This document shows positions 20,085-28,611 of a stretch of DNA of 64,000 nt, piece by piece. Made by a program: the position numbers and the translations under genes. The notes under the pieces were generated by a model. It was not told the DNA's origin. It was given only the letters and a program-made list of their open reading frames with translations, and made no database searches. Origin of the DNA: Chryseobacterium cucumeris (GTDB taxonomy: Bacteria; Bacteroidota; Bacteroidia; Flavobacteriales; Weeksellaceae); contig NZ_CP068760.1 in NCBI RefSeq assembly GCF_016775705.1, positions 2,356,001 through 2,420,000 on the forward strand, given 5' to 3'. How positions within the stretch are numbered: the stretch's first letter is position 1; each line of letters opens with the position of its first letter.

Positions 20085-20537
20085 ATGACCAGAAAACATG
20101 TATTGGGTACAGCTTGCTTTGCTATACTCTCTTCTTTCCTTTTTTCATGTGATAATTCATCCAATGAACCACAATCAGAATATTCTGATAAAATTGAATC
20201 GGTGACGCTTTTAAAAACGACAAAATCCTGGGACGGAACTACGTATCCTGCTTACCCCGCAACTCAGCCGGAAATTTCAGTCCTTAAAATTGCTGTACCT
20301 CCCAACTCGGCACTGAGCTGGCATAAACATCCTGTGATTAATGCTGCTTATGTAGAAAAAGGTGAAATTCAGATTGAAAGAAAAGAGGATGGAAAAACGC
20401 AATGGATAAGAAAAGGTCAGGTACTTCCTGAAATGGTTAATACCGGCCACAGAGGTAAAACCGGAGACCTCGGAGCAACGCTGATTGTTTTCTACAGCGG
20501 AACTCCGGATATTCCTTTATCTGAGCCAGTACAATAA
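20085..20537 (+). CDS. cupin-domain lipoprotein
   Basis: A 150-aa protein with an N-terminal lipoprotein signal (FLFSC, Cys22). The rest is a single cupin barrel with metal-binding histidines in LSWHKHPVINAAYV and a Glu in EKGEIQI, the first cupin motif; the second motif contains NTGHRG. Extracytoplasmic cupins of this kind are usually annotated only at fold level, and the substrate is unknown. It stands alone, divergent from the cytochrome operon. Confidence 0.78.
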   Translation: MTRKHVLGTACFAILSSFLFSCDNSSNEPQSEYSDKIESVTLLKTTKSWDGTTYPAYPATQPEISVLKIAVPPNSALSWHKHPVINAAYVEKGEIQIERKEDGKTQWIRKGQVLPEMVNTGHRGKTGDLGATLIVFYSGTPDIPLSEPVQ

Positions 20538-20706
20538 ATAGTTCAAACGCCAGGTTCGCAAAGTAATGATGATAAAAATTTATTTTTTTGTTCGCAAAGG
20601 CACTTCATTCAGCTAATAACAGCTCTTTTGCTAAGTTAAACGCCCTTGTGATCATTTTAACAGTCATTTAATAACATCTTTGCGATCTCAGCGTTTAAAT
20701 AAAAGA
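20538..20706. repeat. dispersed 'cgcaaag' type repeat sequence
   Basis: No gene is seen. It contains gttcgcaaagtaatg, gttcgcaaaggcact and, inverted, atctttgcgatctcagcgttt: short words repeated in both orientations. I recall such words in intergenic DNA of many Bacteroidetes. No T-tract terminator was seen. Confidence 0.45.
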
Positions 20707-20728
20707 TTATTATAGTTATCTTTAATCC

Positions 20729-21370
20729 ATGATTTTAATTTCAAAAATTCTGTTTTTCACCAGCCATCATGGTTTTTATACTGTGGTTCTGTTGTTTGCA
20801 TTCTTTGGATTGCTCTCCTATCTGACCAAAAAAGCATGGTTTTTGATTCCGATCATTCCACTTGCTATATTGAATGGTTTTGGAGGACAGTTTCTAAATG
20901 CATGGTTTTTAAACAAATACGGAGTAGAAAGCACAGCTATTATCACCTCTGATGTAGAAACCAATTCTACTCTGAATGACATGTACATCCACGATTATGA
21001 AGCCATTGTAAAGAAACAGGACGGAAAATATACCACTACCTTTTTCTCCACTACTACTGCAGCCATTTATCCTATCAGAAATTCAATCAGAATTCCGGGT
21101 GATAAGGATATTCCTGTAAAATACATTCCAGGATATGAAAAAAACATGGTCATCCTTTATGATCAATCCAGGGAAGGAAAAATTGTATTACAAAATGAAA
21201 AAATGGTTCCTGTGAATTCTGCAAGAATCAAATATGAAGCAGACAGAACAAATAAACAATTCATTGAAGAATATATTGCTGCATTGGAAGATTATGTAAA
21301 AGACTATGATGATGAAACTTACAGAGAAAAAATCAAAGTATTGAAACAAGAACTCAAACAGCTTAAATAA
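20729..21370 (+). CDS. conserved-looking membrane protein of unknown function
   Basis: A 213-aa protein with two transmembrane segments (about 17-35 and 38-60) and a soluble C-terminal region of about 150 residues made of beta strands and then a charged helix (IEEYIAALEDYVKDYDDETYREK). The topology suggests a membrane-anchored domain. I recognise no family or motif. The start is the first in-frame ATG, directly before the hydrophobic segment. It stands just upstream of the trp leader; no terminator was seen between them, but the trp operon has its own promoter box. Confidence 0.7.
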   Translation: MILISKILFFTSHHGFYTVVLLFAFFGLLSYLTKKAWFLIPIIPLAILNGFGGQFLNAWFLNKYGVESTAIITSDVETNSTLNDMYIHDYEAIVKKQDGKYTTTFFSTTTAAIYPIRNSIRIPGDKDIPVKYIPGYEKNMVILYDQSREGKIVLQNEKMVPVNSARIKYEADRTNKQFIEEYIAALEDYVKDYDDETYREKIKVLKQELKQLK

Positions 21371-21415
21371 GAGGTTTCAATGTTAAGTTTTTTTATTTTC
21401 AGAAATTTTTTCGTC

Positions 21416-21442
21416 TTTGTATAAAAAAAATTTCTACATTTG
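21416..21442 (+). promoter_or_regulatory. promoter of the trp operon
   Basis: TACATTTG (21435-21442) fits the -7 consensus TAnnTTTG. TTTG (21416-21419) is a candidate -33 element, but the 15-nt spacing is shorter than the usual 17-23. The leader peptide ATG begins 4 nt after the -7 box, so the transcript may start at or next to that codon. Confidence 0.55.
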
Positions 21443-21446
21443 TCCT

Positions 21447-21524
21447 ATGTTTAAAATGAACAACAATATTTGGTGGTGGCTTTCAAACTCTTCGTCGGGT
21501 CTGAAGGTATTGTCATGTTGTTAA
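21447..21524 (+). CDS. trpL: tryptophan operon leader peptide
   Basis: A 25-codon ORF starting MFKMNNNIWWWL, with three consecutive Trp codons (21471-21479), a Ser-rich middle and a Cys-Cys end, stopping at TAA 21522-21524. It precedes a rho-independent terminator and trpE, the arrangement of a ribosome-sensing attenuator: scarce Trp-tRNA would stall the ribosome on the Trp codons. An alternative start is the Met codon at 21456, which keeps all three Trp codons. It was found by reading the DNA; the ORF is too short for routine gene calling. Confidence 0.88.
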   Translation: MFKMNNNIWWWLSNSSSGLKVLSCC

Positions 21525-21582
21525 TTACAGCAGAAATAATCAAAAAACAATATATAGGCTTTGACGGATACCGTTAAAGCCT
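21463..21582 (+). promoter_or_regulatory. trp attenuator with mutually exclusive hairpins
   Basis: Region 1 is ACAATATT (21463-21470), just before the Trp codons. Region 2 is GGTATTGTCA (21506-21515). Regions 3/4 are the terminator stem (21556-21567/21571-21582). Region 1 can pair with region 2 over 8 bp including two G-U pairs. Region 2 can alternatively pair with TGACGGATACC (21562-21572), which overlaps both terminator arms, with one wobble and one bulge. A ribosome stalled on the Trp codons would mask region 1, free region 2 and prevent termination. The pairings are read by eye and not energy-scored. Confidence 0.72.
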
Positions 21583-21589
21583 TTTTTTA
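21556..21589 (+). terminator. attenuator terminator of the trp operon
   Basis: A 12-bp stem AGGCTTTGACGG / CCGTTAAAGCCT (one G-U pair) with an ATA loop is followed by seven T. It lies 32 nt after the trpL stop and 28 nt before trpE. Confidence 0.9.
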
Positions 21590-21616
21590 TTCCTTAATCT
21601 CACAAAAAACAATAAA

Positions 21617-23041
21617 ATGTTGACCAAAACAATTACGATAAAAACCGTTTCGAAAAAAACACTGGGAGACCTTCATACTCCCATGAATATTTACCTTAAG
21701 ATCAGGGATAAATTCCGTGATACGATTCTTCTGGAAAGTTCAGATTCAAAAAGTATTGATAATAACTTTTCCTTCATCGCCGTGAATGCCATTGCCGGAA
21801 TTGAGGTGAAAAATCTTAACGAATATGAAATCAAACTTCCTTCTTCTGCTCCCGTAAAGCAATTTATTATGGAGCGGAATATTACAGATGTATTTGAAGA
21901 GTTCCGTCAGATTTTTAAATGTGAAGAAACCGGTGATCCTATTGAGCAGACGGCTCAGAGCCTTTTTGGCTACACAAGTTTTGAAGCGGTACAGTTTTTT
22001 GAAAACATCAGCCTTAAAGCACAAAGCAAGGAAGTAGAGATTCCTGTTTTAAGGTATAGATTGTACCAATATGTAATTGCTATCAATCATTTTAATGATG
22101 AAATGTATATTATTGAAAACTGTATTGATGGCGTAAAATCTGAATTCCATCTGTTGGAAAATCTTATTAAAAATCAGAATACTCCGGTTTACCCATTCGA
22201 GAAAACAAGCGAAGAAACATCTAATATTACAGATGAAGAGTATATTGAACTGGTAAAGACAGCCCAGAAACACTGTATGCGCGGAGATGTCTTCCAGCTG
22301 GTTCTGAGCAGAAGATTTGAGCAGAAATTCAAAGGTGATGAGTTCAACGTGTATCGTGCTTTGAGAAATATCAATCCTTCTCCTTACTTATTCTATTTTG
22401 ATTACGGAAATTACAAATTATTCGGATCAAGTCCTGAAAGCCAGTTAATCATCAAAAACAATAAAGCCATTATTCACCCGATTGCGGGAACATCCAAAAG
22501 AACAGGAAATTTTGAAGCTGACCTTGAAGCTATTGAAGTCCTGAAAGCCGATCCCAAAGAAAATGCAGAACATACCATGCTGGTAGATCTCGCTAGAAAT
22601 GATCTTGGAAAGCTTGGGAAAAATGTAACGGTTACTAAGCTTAAAGAAATCCAGCTTTTCTCTCACGTTATTCATATGGTAAGTGAGGTGACTGCAGATG
22701 TTGCTGATGACATCAATCCTCTGGAAATGGTTTCCGCTACTTTCCCTCAGGGAACATTAAGCGGTGCACCCAAGCATAAAGCGCTTCAGCTGATCAATCA
22801 ATATGAAAAAGATTCCCGCGGCTATTATGGCGGCTGTATAGGAATCATCGGACTGAACGGAACCTGCAACCAGGCCATTATGATCAGAACCTTCTTAAGT
22901 AAAAACAATACCTTATTTTACCAGGCTGGTGCCGGTCTTGTAGCAAAATCTGTCCCTGAAAGTGAATTACAGGAAGTCAACAACAAACTGAATGCACTGA
23001 AAAAAGCAGTAGAAAAAGCAGAAAAAATAGTTGAAAAATAA
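21617..23041 (+). CDS. trpE: anthranilate synthase component I
   Basis: Converts chorismate to anthranilate with the TrpG amidotransferase, the first committed step of Trp synthesis. The protein is 474 aa. The C-terminal chorismate-binding domain is complete, with GSSPESQL, HPIAGT(S)KRTG, the GTLSGAPK motif near residue 385 and YYGGCIGI. The N-terminal domain carries the region that binds feedback Trp in the family (LLESSDSK). It is first in the operon and is controlled by the attenuator. Confidence 0.96.
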   Translation: MLTKTITIKTVSKKTLGDLHTPMNIYLKIRDKFRDTILLESSDSKSIDNNFSFIAVNAIAGIEVKNLNEYEIKLPSSAPVKQFIMERNITDVFEEFRQIFKCEETGDPIEQTAQSLFGYTSFEAVQFFENISLKAQSKEVEIPVLRYRLYQYVIAINHFNDEMYIIENCIDGVKSEFHLLENLIKNQNTPVYPFEKTSEETSNITDEEYIELVKTAQKHCMRGDVFQLVLSRRFEQKFKGDEFNVYRALRNINPSPYLFYFDYGNYKLFGSSPESQLIIKNNKAIIHPIAGTSKRTGNFEADLEAIEVLKADPKENAEHTMLVDLARNDLGKLGKNVTVTKLKEIQLFSHVIHMVSEVTADVADDINPLEMVSATFPQGTLSGAPKHKALQLINQYEKDSRGYYGGCIGIIGLNGTCNQAIMIRTFLSKNNTLFYQAGAGLVAKSVPESELQEVNNKLNALKKAVEKAEKIVEK

Positions 23042-23093
23042 ACCCACCAGCTAGCAACAAAAAAAAACCAGCAACTATCTAACAAAAAAAGCA

Positions 23094-23696
23094 ATGAACA
23101 GCAATATAAACACTCAGCAGACGCCACTTAAAGTTCTCGTTTTCGACAATTACGACAGCTTTACCTATAACCTTGTTCAGATTATTGAAAGAATTCTGAA
23201 CCAAAGAGTAGATGTGGTAAGAAACGATGAAATTACCCTTGAAGAGATTGGAAAATACGACAAAATCATCCTTTCTCCCGGTCCCGGAATTCCTGAAGAA
23301 GCAGGTATTTTATTAGACCTTATTAAAGAATACGCTCCTTCAAAAAGTATCCTTGGAGTATGTCTCGGACAGCAGGCCATAGCTGAAGCTTTCGGAGGAA
23401 GTCTGATCAACCTGTCTGAAATCTTTCACGGAGTGGCTACCACTACCGACCTGGTGAAAGAAGACACCAAATTATTTAAGGATTTACATTCAGGATTGGA
23501 AGTGGGAAGATACCACAGCTGGGCAGTCAATACTGAAGATTTCCCGGAAGAACTGGAAATCACAGCCGTAGATAAAGACGGAATGATCATGGCTTTGCAG
23601 CACAAAACCTATGATGTACACGGAGTACAGTTTCACCCTGAAAGCATTTTAACGCCGGAAGGAGAAGTAATCATTAAAAACTTTCTGTTGTCATGA
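23094..23696 (+). CDS. trpG: anthranilate synthase component II (glutamine amidotransferase)
   Basis: Supplies ammonia from glutamine to TrpE. The protein is 200 aa and a class I amidotransferase, with nucleophile Cys90 (LGVCLGQQA), His181 and Glu183 (QFHPESIL). The first 12 residues precede the usual VLVFDNYDSFTYN start. Its stop overlaps the trpD start (ATGA). It is not fused to TrpD. Confidence 0.95.
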   Translation: MNSNINTQQTPLKVLVFDNYDSFTYNLVQIIERILNQRVDVVRNDEITLEEIGKYDKIILSPGPGIPEEAGILLDLIKEYAPSKSILGVCLGQQAIAEAFGGSLINLSEIFHGVATTTDLVKEDTKLFKDLHSGLEVGRYHSWAVNTEDFPEELEITAVDKDGMIMALQHKTYDVHGVQFHPESILTPEGEVIIKNFLLS

Positions 23697-24724
23697 AAAC
23701 CTTAGAAAGTCCTTCAACAACCATAAAAATACCACAAATGAAAGAAATACTTCAATACCTGTTCAACCATAATACGCTTTCAAAATCAGAAGCGAAGGCT
23801 ACCATGATTGAGATTGCACAGAATAAATTCAACGCTGCGGAAGTGACTGCTTTTATCAGTGTTTTCCTGATGCGGAATATCACATTGAAAGAGCTGGAAG
23901 GTTTCAGAGAAGCATTGTTACAAATGGCTGTTCCTGTAAACATCGATGCCAGCGATGCGATTGATATTGTAGGAACAGGAGGTGACGGAAAAGATACCAT
24001 CAATATATCCACTCTGGCCAGTTTTGTAGTAGCCGGAGCCGGACAGAAGGTAATAAAACATGGAAATTACGGAGCTTCTACCACTACAGGCTCTTCCAAT
24101 GTACTGGAAGAACTGGGATATCAGTTTAAAAACAGCTCAGAGCAATTGAATGAAGATCTTGAAAGGGCTAACATCTGCTTTTTGCACGCTCCTTATTTTC
24201 ATCCTGCGCTGCAATCTGTCGGGTTATTAAGAAAATCGCTGGGATTAAGAACCTTCTTTAACCTTTTGGGTCCTTTGGTCAATCCGGCAAAGCCCAGATA
24301 TTCAATGATTGGAGTTTATAATCTGGAAATTGCAAGAATTTATCAGTATCTTCTTCAAAAGGAAGAACGTGAATTTATTCTGGTGCATGGCCTTGACGGA
24401 TATGATGAAATAAGTCTTACCGGCGACAGCAAAATCATCACCAAAAACGGCGAAGAAATTTATTCTGCAGAAGATTTAGGTTTCAATCCGGTAACGCTGG
24501 AAGATATTAAAGCAGGAAACTCCATTCGGGAAACGGCAAAAATATTCATGGATATTCTGGAAGGAAATGGTACAGAACAGCAGAACTCAGTAATCCTTGC
24601 CAACGCTTCAGCAGCACTTTACAACACCCATAAATTCGGGACCTACGATAACTGTCTTCTCATGGCTGATGAAAGTCTGCAAAGCGGAAAAGCATTGAAT
24701 AGTTTTAATCTTTTGATCCAATAA
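23693..24724 (+). CDS. trpD: anthranilate phosphoribosyltransferase
   Basis: Transfers phosphoribose from PRPP to anthranilate. The protein is 343 aa. The PRPP and anthranilate signatures are GTGGDGKDTINIST near residue 90 and KHGNYGASTTTGS near 120. The called start is the ATG overlapping the trpG stop by 4 nt, giving about 15 residues before the usual MKEILQYLF start; the internal Met16 is an alternative. The coupling favours the first. Confidence 0.95.
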   Translation: MKTLESPSTTIKIPQMKEILQYLFNHNTLSKSEAKATMIEIAQNKFNAAEVTAFISVFLMRNITLKELEGFREALLQMAVPVNIDASDAIDIVGTGGDGKDTINISTLASFVVAGAGQKVIKHGNYGASTTTGSSNVLEELGYQFKNSSEQLNEDLERANICFLHAPYFHPALQSVGLLRKSLGLRTFFNLLGPLVNPAKPRYSMIGVYNLEIARIYQYLLQKEEREFILVHGLDGYDEISLTGDSKIITKNGEEIYSAEDLGFNPVTLEDIKAGNSIRETAKIFMDILEGNGTEQQNSVILANASAALYNTHKFGTYDNCLLMADESLQSGKALNSFNLLIQ

Positions 24725-24783
24725 GATTCACCATTCACTTGCAAAGCAAAATTCACTATTGACTATATTACAGACACAAAAAA

Positions 24784-25557
24784 ATGACTATACTGGATAA
24801 AATTATTGAACGAAAAAAAGAGGAGGTTGCTGCAGCAAAATCGCGCATTTCCCTTGACCGGTTAAAAGACACCTCTTTTTTTGGAAGACCAACCTATTCA
24901 CTGAAAGAATCCATCAACAATAAAAGCGGAATTATCGCTGAGTTTAAGAGACAATCTCCTTCAAAAGGGATCATCAATAATAATGTACAGCCTTTGGAGG
25001 TAGTTTCTGCTTACGAAAATTTTGGAGCCAGCGGAATTTCAATCCTGACTGATCATGATTTTTTCGGAGGAAATTTAAATGATGTTATGGATGTAAGAAA
25101 TGAGATTACCATTCCGATTCTGCGAAAAGATTTTATGATTGATGAATATCAGTTTTATGAAGCCAAAAGTATTGGAGCTGATGTAGTATTACTGATCGCT
25201 TCATGTCTTTCACCAGCTCAGGTACAGGAATTTACCGAATTAGCTCACCAACTGAAATTGGAGGTCTTACTGGAAATTCATACAGAAGATGAACTGAAAC
25301 ATTTCAATTCAGAAATTGATTTGGTAGGAATTAATAACAGAAACCTTAAAGATTTTAAAGTGGATCTTCAGCATTCCGTTCAGCTAAAAAACCAGCTTCC
25401 AAAAGAAGTTTTATCTGTTGCAGAAAGTGGTATTTACAGCCTTGAAGATTTTCAGTTTTTAAAAGAAAAAGGATTTGACGGTTTCCTGATGGGCGAATAT
25501 TTCATGAAAAATACAGATCCTGCCAAAGCTTTTGAAGAATTTGCTTCTCAAATTTAA
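24784..25557 (+). CDS. trpC: indole-3-glycerol-phosphate synthase
   Basis: A TIM-barrel enzyme forming the indole ring from CdRP. The protein is 257 aa, monofunctional and not fused to TrpF. Conserved motifs are IIAEFKRQSPSKG near residue 50, ILTDHDFFGG near 85, ILRKDFMIDEYQ near 115, GINNRNLKDF near 180 and AESGI near 215. The 59-bp gap before it holds degenerate words (attcaccattcact, attcactattgact). Confidence 0.95.
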   Translation: MTILDKIIERKKEEVAAAKSRISLDRLKDTSFFGRPTYSLKESINNKSGIIAEFKRQSPSKGIINNNVQPLEVVSAYENFGASGISILTDHDFFGGNLNDVMDVRNEITIPILRKDFMIDEYQFYEAKSIGADVVLLIASCLSPAQVQEFTELAHQLKLEVLLEIHTEDELKHFNSEIDLVGINNRNLKDFKVDLQHSVQLKNQLPKEVLSVAESGIYSLEDFQFLKEKGFDGFLMGEYFMKNTDPAKAFEEFASQI

Positions 25558-25568
25558 ACACAATAACA

Positions 25569-25610
25569 ATGAACCTGCAACCTACAACCTCAAACCTGCC
25601 ACCTCAACTC
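25569..25610 (+). repeat. caacct-type repeat forming the 5' end of trpF
   Basis: Reads aacctgcaacctacaacctcaaacctgccacct, short reiterations of (c)aacct with 1-3 nt between them. It encodes the N-terminal extension of TrpF and is the reverse complement type of the tract at 3324-3360. Confidence 0.6.
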
Positions 25611-26267
25611 AAAGTCTGCGGTCTTACAAAACCGGATCAGATTCAGGAATTGATTGCTATGAAAACAGATTTTCTCGGTTTTATCTTCTATGAAAAATCA
25701 CCGAGGTATGTTTTGAATCATCTGAGTCTGGAAGAACTCTCAACCATTGATCACCAGGGAAAAGTGGGCGTTTTTGTTAATGAAGAAGCCGATATCATTG
25801 TAAAGATCGTTCAGCATGCAGATTTGAATTTTGTCCAGCTTCATGGTGATGAAAGTAACGATTTTATTGCTGAATTAAGACAAAAGCTGAATCCGGAAGT
25901 TGGTATTATTAAAGTCATCAGAATAGGAAGTAATACAGCAGAAAATCAAAATAAAATAACACAAATTCTTGATCTGCAACAAGCAACCTGCAACCCGCAA
26001 CCTGTCACCTACTACCTATTTGATACAGACAGCAAAGCCTTTGGCGGAACAGGGCAACAATTCGACTGGAATATTCTGAATGAATTTGAGATTCCACTGC
26101 CCTACTTTCTAAGCGGCGGAATTTCTGAAGATAATATCTGTGATGTAAAAACATTGAAGCAACAGCCTTTCGCTTTGGATATCAATTCAAAGTTTGAAAC
26201 AGAGCCCGGCAGTAAAAATATTGACAGGATAAAAAAATTTAAAACCCAATTTCAACAAAATAAATAA
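25569..26267 (+). CDS. trpF: phosphoribosylanthranilate isomerase, carrying coding repeats
   Basis: Isomerises PRA to CdRP. The protein is 232 aa, longer than the usual 200-210. The catalytic Cys is in KVCGLT (Cys17) and the catalytic Asp in YLFDTD (Asp152); FGGTG, QFDW and SGGIS follow. Two stretches look foreign to the family: the first 13 residues, and a segment around 136-148 just before the Asp strand. Both are encoded by the same degenerate word, caacctgcaacct, so a repeat has been accepted in frame at the N-terminus and in a loop. No upstream in-frame alternative start was found. Confidence 0.93.
   Translation: MNLQPTTSNLPPQLKVCGLTKPDQIQELIAMKTDFLGFIFYEKSPRYVLNHLSLEELSTIDHQGKVGVFVNEEADIIVKIVQHADLNFVQLHGDESNDFIAELRQKLNPEVGIIKVIRIGSNTAENQNKITQILDLQQATCNPQPVTYYLFDTDSKAFGGTGQQFDWNILNEFEIPLPYFLSGGISEDNICDVKTLKQQPFALDINSKFETEPGSKNIDRIKKFKTQFQQNK
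25974..26018 (+). repeat. caacct-type repeat inside trpF
   Basis: Contains gcaacaagcaacctgcaac, then ccgcaacctgtcacctac. It stays in frame and encodes a Gln/Thr/Pro-rich loop before the catalytic Asp strand of TrpF. Confidence 0.6.
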
Positions 26268-26285
26268 CACATAAAAAACACAAGG

Positions 26286-26795
26286 ATGAATATACATTTG
26301 CTAAAGAAGACATTTTATAAAACATTATTTCCGCCTAAATTCGGGAATGAAAAAATCCAGAATCTATACCATTTTGTTGCACAAAACGACAGCAATACAG
26401 AACATTGGGAAGCAGGTGGACTATTGTCTGATTTCATTTGTATTATTAAAGATTTTGAAGAAAGTGATATCCAGTATTTTTTTGAAAGAATCAGCTTATG
26501 GAACAGTTATTATCTGGTTATTATTTCAGATAAATTTTTGGAAAACCATGTAAAATCCAGTGTAAAGTATGACCTGGGATTGATTTATTCTAAAATTTTT
26601 CTGCTTTACGAGGATTTCGATCCTTATTTTCTGATTGACAACCTTGAAATTGCCATTACCATGTATCAGTCGAAAATAGATAAAGCAACCTTAATTGACT
26701 TAATGCATAAAATAGAATTATTATATTATAAAAAGCTGATTACCAAACAGCAGTACGATTACCATCTCACATTTATTAATAGTTTGAACCCATGA
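26286..26795 (+). CDS. unknown protein within the trp operon
   Basis: A 169-aa protein with no signal peptide and no recognised motif. It is rich in Phe, Tyr, Ile and Lys and appears alpha-helical, with the C-terminal half resembling a helical bundle (IDLMHKIELLYYKKLITKQQYDYH). It lies 18 bp after trpF and overlaps the next gene by ATGA, so it is clearly in the operon and should share Trp attenuation. Its role is unknown; it could be a passenger gene. Confidence 0.75.
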   Translation: MNIHLLKKTFYKTLFPPKFGNEKIQNLYHFVAQNDSNTEHWEAGGLLSDFICIIKDFEESDIQYFFERISLWNSYYLVIISDKFLENHVKSSVKYDLGLIYSKIFLLYEDFDPYFLIDNLEIAITMYQSKIDKATLIDLMHKIELLYYKKLITKQQYDYHLTFINSLNP

Positions 26796-27337
26796 AATAT
26801 CACGTAAAAGAAACGAAAGATTTAACAGAAGCCGAAATAAAACACATCCTGGAACTTTGGGATATTTCTGCATGGAACACCATGAAATCATCCTACTTCC
26901 GCTCTTTTTTTAAAGACTCAGAATTTCATTTTCTGATGGATACGGATGAAAGCATATTGGCCATTATGAGAGTGAATTTTGATTTCACCTTACAAATAGC
27001 AGACACCGGTTATTCCTTTGCGGAAGCCGTAGGGCTTGTTTCTGCTCATAAAAAGAGAGGGTATGGAACCGCTTTGGTGAAACATTTCAAAGAAAATGTT
27101 ACTCAGAGAAATCTTGAGACAATTGGTTTCTGCCACGCTGATCTTCGTTCCTTTTATGAAAAATGTGACATAGAAATCCTCCATGACAAGGCCAAAATGA
27201 TCAAAGAAAGTATCGGCCCGGAGTGGGTAAATTCTGAAGATGATGATATTTTGATTTTTCATACCTCGCAGAAAAGAAAAGAGCTGCTCAACCAGCTGAG
27301 TGTACAAAACAACGCTTATTTAATGACTAAAGAATAA
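26792..27337 (+). CDS. GNAT-family N-acetyltransferase-like protein in the trp operon
   Basis: A 181-aa protein. The acetyl-CoA binding loop is visible as KKRGYGTALV (87-96), following a beta strand (AEAVGLVS), and a C-terminal region (FCHADLRSFYEKCDIEIL) fits the last part of the GNAT fold. The substrate is unknown. The start overlaps the previous stop by 4 nt and trpB follows after 3 bp. Two non-trp genes thus sit between trpF and trpB. Confidence 0.8.
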   Translation: MKYHVKETKDLTEAEIKHILELWDISAWNTMKSSYFRSFFKDSEFHFLMDTDESILAIMRVNFDFTLQIADTGYSFAEAVGLVSAHKKRGYGTALVKHFKENVTQRNLETIGFCHADLRSFYEKCDIEILHDKAKMIKESIGPEWVNSEDDDILIFHTSQKRKELLNQLSVQNNAYLMTKE

Positions 27338-27340
27338 AAA

Positions 27341-28525
27341 ATGAATTATAAAAACCCCGATGAAAACGGATATTATGGAGAGTTTGGAGGTGCTTTTATC
27401 CCCGAAATGCTCTATCCTAATGTAGAAGAACTGCAAAAAAACTATCTTGAAATCATAGAGTCTGAAGATTTTCAGGCCGAGTATCAGGATTTGCTGAAAA
27501 ACTATGTTGGGCGGGCCACTCCACTCTATTTTGCTAAAAATTTAAGTCAGAAATACAAGACTCAGATCTATTTGAAAAGAGAAGATCTCAACCATACCGG
27601 AGCTCACAAAATCAATAATGCTCTGGGCCAGGTTTTATTAGCGAAACGTCTTGGAAAAACCAGGATTATTGCGGAAACCGGAGCCGGACAGCATGGCGTT
27701 GCTACCGCTACAGCATGTGCTTTGCTTGGTCTAGAATGCATCGTCTATATGGGAGAAATTGATATCCAGAGACAGGCTCCCAATGTAGCGAGAATGAAAA
27801 TGCTGGGAGCAGAAGTAGTGGCTGCCACTTCAGGTTCAAAAACCCTGAAAGATGCAGTAAATGAAGCATTAAGAGACTGGATCAACAATCCTGTGACGAC
27901 TCATTATGTGATTGGAAGTGTAGTGGGACCTCATCCTTTTCCGGATCTTGTAGCACGATTCCAGAGTATTATTTCAAAGGAAATCAAAGAACAGCTGAAA
28001 GAGAAAATCGGAAGAGAAAATCCGGATTATGTGATTGCCTGTGTAGGTGGAGGAAGTAATGCAGCAGGGACCTTTTATCATTTCGTAGAGGAAAAAGAGG
28101 TGAAAATCATTGCTGCTGAAGCCGGAGGATTGGGAGTGGATTCCGGAAAATCCGCTGCTACTACTTTCCTGGGAACGCTTGGTGTCCTTCACGGAAGCAA
28201 AAGTCTTGTGATGCAGACAGCAGACGGCCAGGTTATTGAACCCCACTCTATTTCTGCCGGACTGGATTATCCGGGAATCGGGCCTTTTCATGCGCATTTA
28301 TTTAAAGAAAAAAGAGCTGAATTCTTTAGCATTAATGATGATGAAGCTTTGAAATGTGCCTTTGAACTCACCAGACTGGAAGGAATTATCCCTGCACTGG
28401 AAAGTTCTCACGCACTGGCTGTTCTGGATAAGAAGAAATTTAATGAAAATGATGTTGTGGTCATTTGCCTGAGCGGCCGTGGAGATAAGGATATGGAAAC
28501 GTATCTTAAAGAAATTAGAAGTTAG
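27341..28525 (+). CDS. trpB: tryptophan synthase beta chain
   Basis: Condenses indole with serine using PLP. The protein is 394 aa. The PLP Lys is Lys90 (HTGAHKINN), and the phosphate-binding loop is GGGSNA near residue 232. [12 protein letters not shown] near 110 and the C-terminal LSGRGDKD are typical. It is not fused to trpA, and 86 bp of degenerate repeats separate the two. Confidence 0.96.
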   Translation: MNYKNPDENGYYGEFGGAFIPEMLYPNVEELQKNYLEIIESEDFQAEYQDLLKNYVGRATPLYFAKNLSQKYKTQIYLKREDLNHTGAHKINNALGQVLLAKRLGKTRIIAETGAGQHGVATATACALLGLECIVYMGEIDIQRQAPNVARMKMLGAEVVAATSGSKTLKDAVNEALRDWINNPVTTHYVIGSVVGPHPFPDLVARFQSIISKEIKEQLKEKIGRENPDYVIACVGGGSNAAGTFYHFVEEKEVKIIAAEAGGLGVDSGKSAATTFLGTLGVLHGSKSLVMQTADGQVIEPHSISAGLDYPGIGPFHAHLFKEKRAEFFSINDDEALKCAFELTRLEGIIPALESSHALAVLDKKKFNENDVVVICLSGRGDKDMETYLKEIRS

Positions 28526-28611
28526 ATACTGGAAATTAGTAAGTATTACCTAATAACAAGTATTCACCTTCTAACTTCTACCCTCTAATTTCTAACCTCT
28601 ATAATAAAAAA
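28526..28611. repeat. degenerate 'ttctaac' repeats between trpB and trpA
   Basis: Two halves: tactggaaattagtaagtatt, and then pyrimidine-rich words (cttctaacttctaccctct, then aatttctaacctct) with a period of about 7-8. They probably arose from the same process as the other word repeats of this window. No terminator was seen, so trpA should remain on the trp transcript. Confidence 0.5.
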
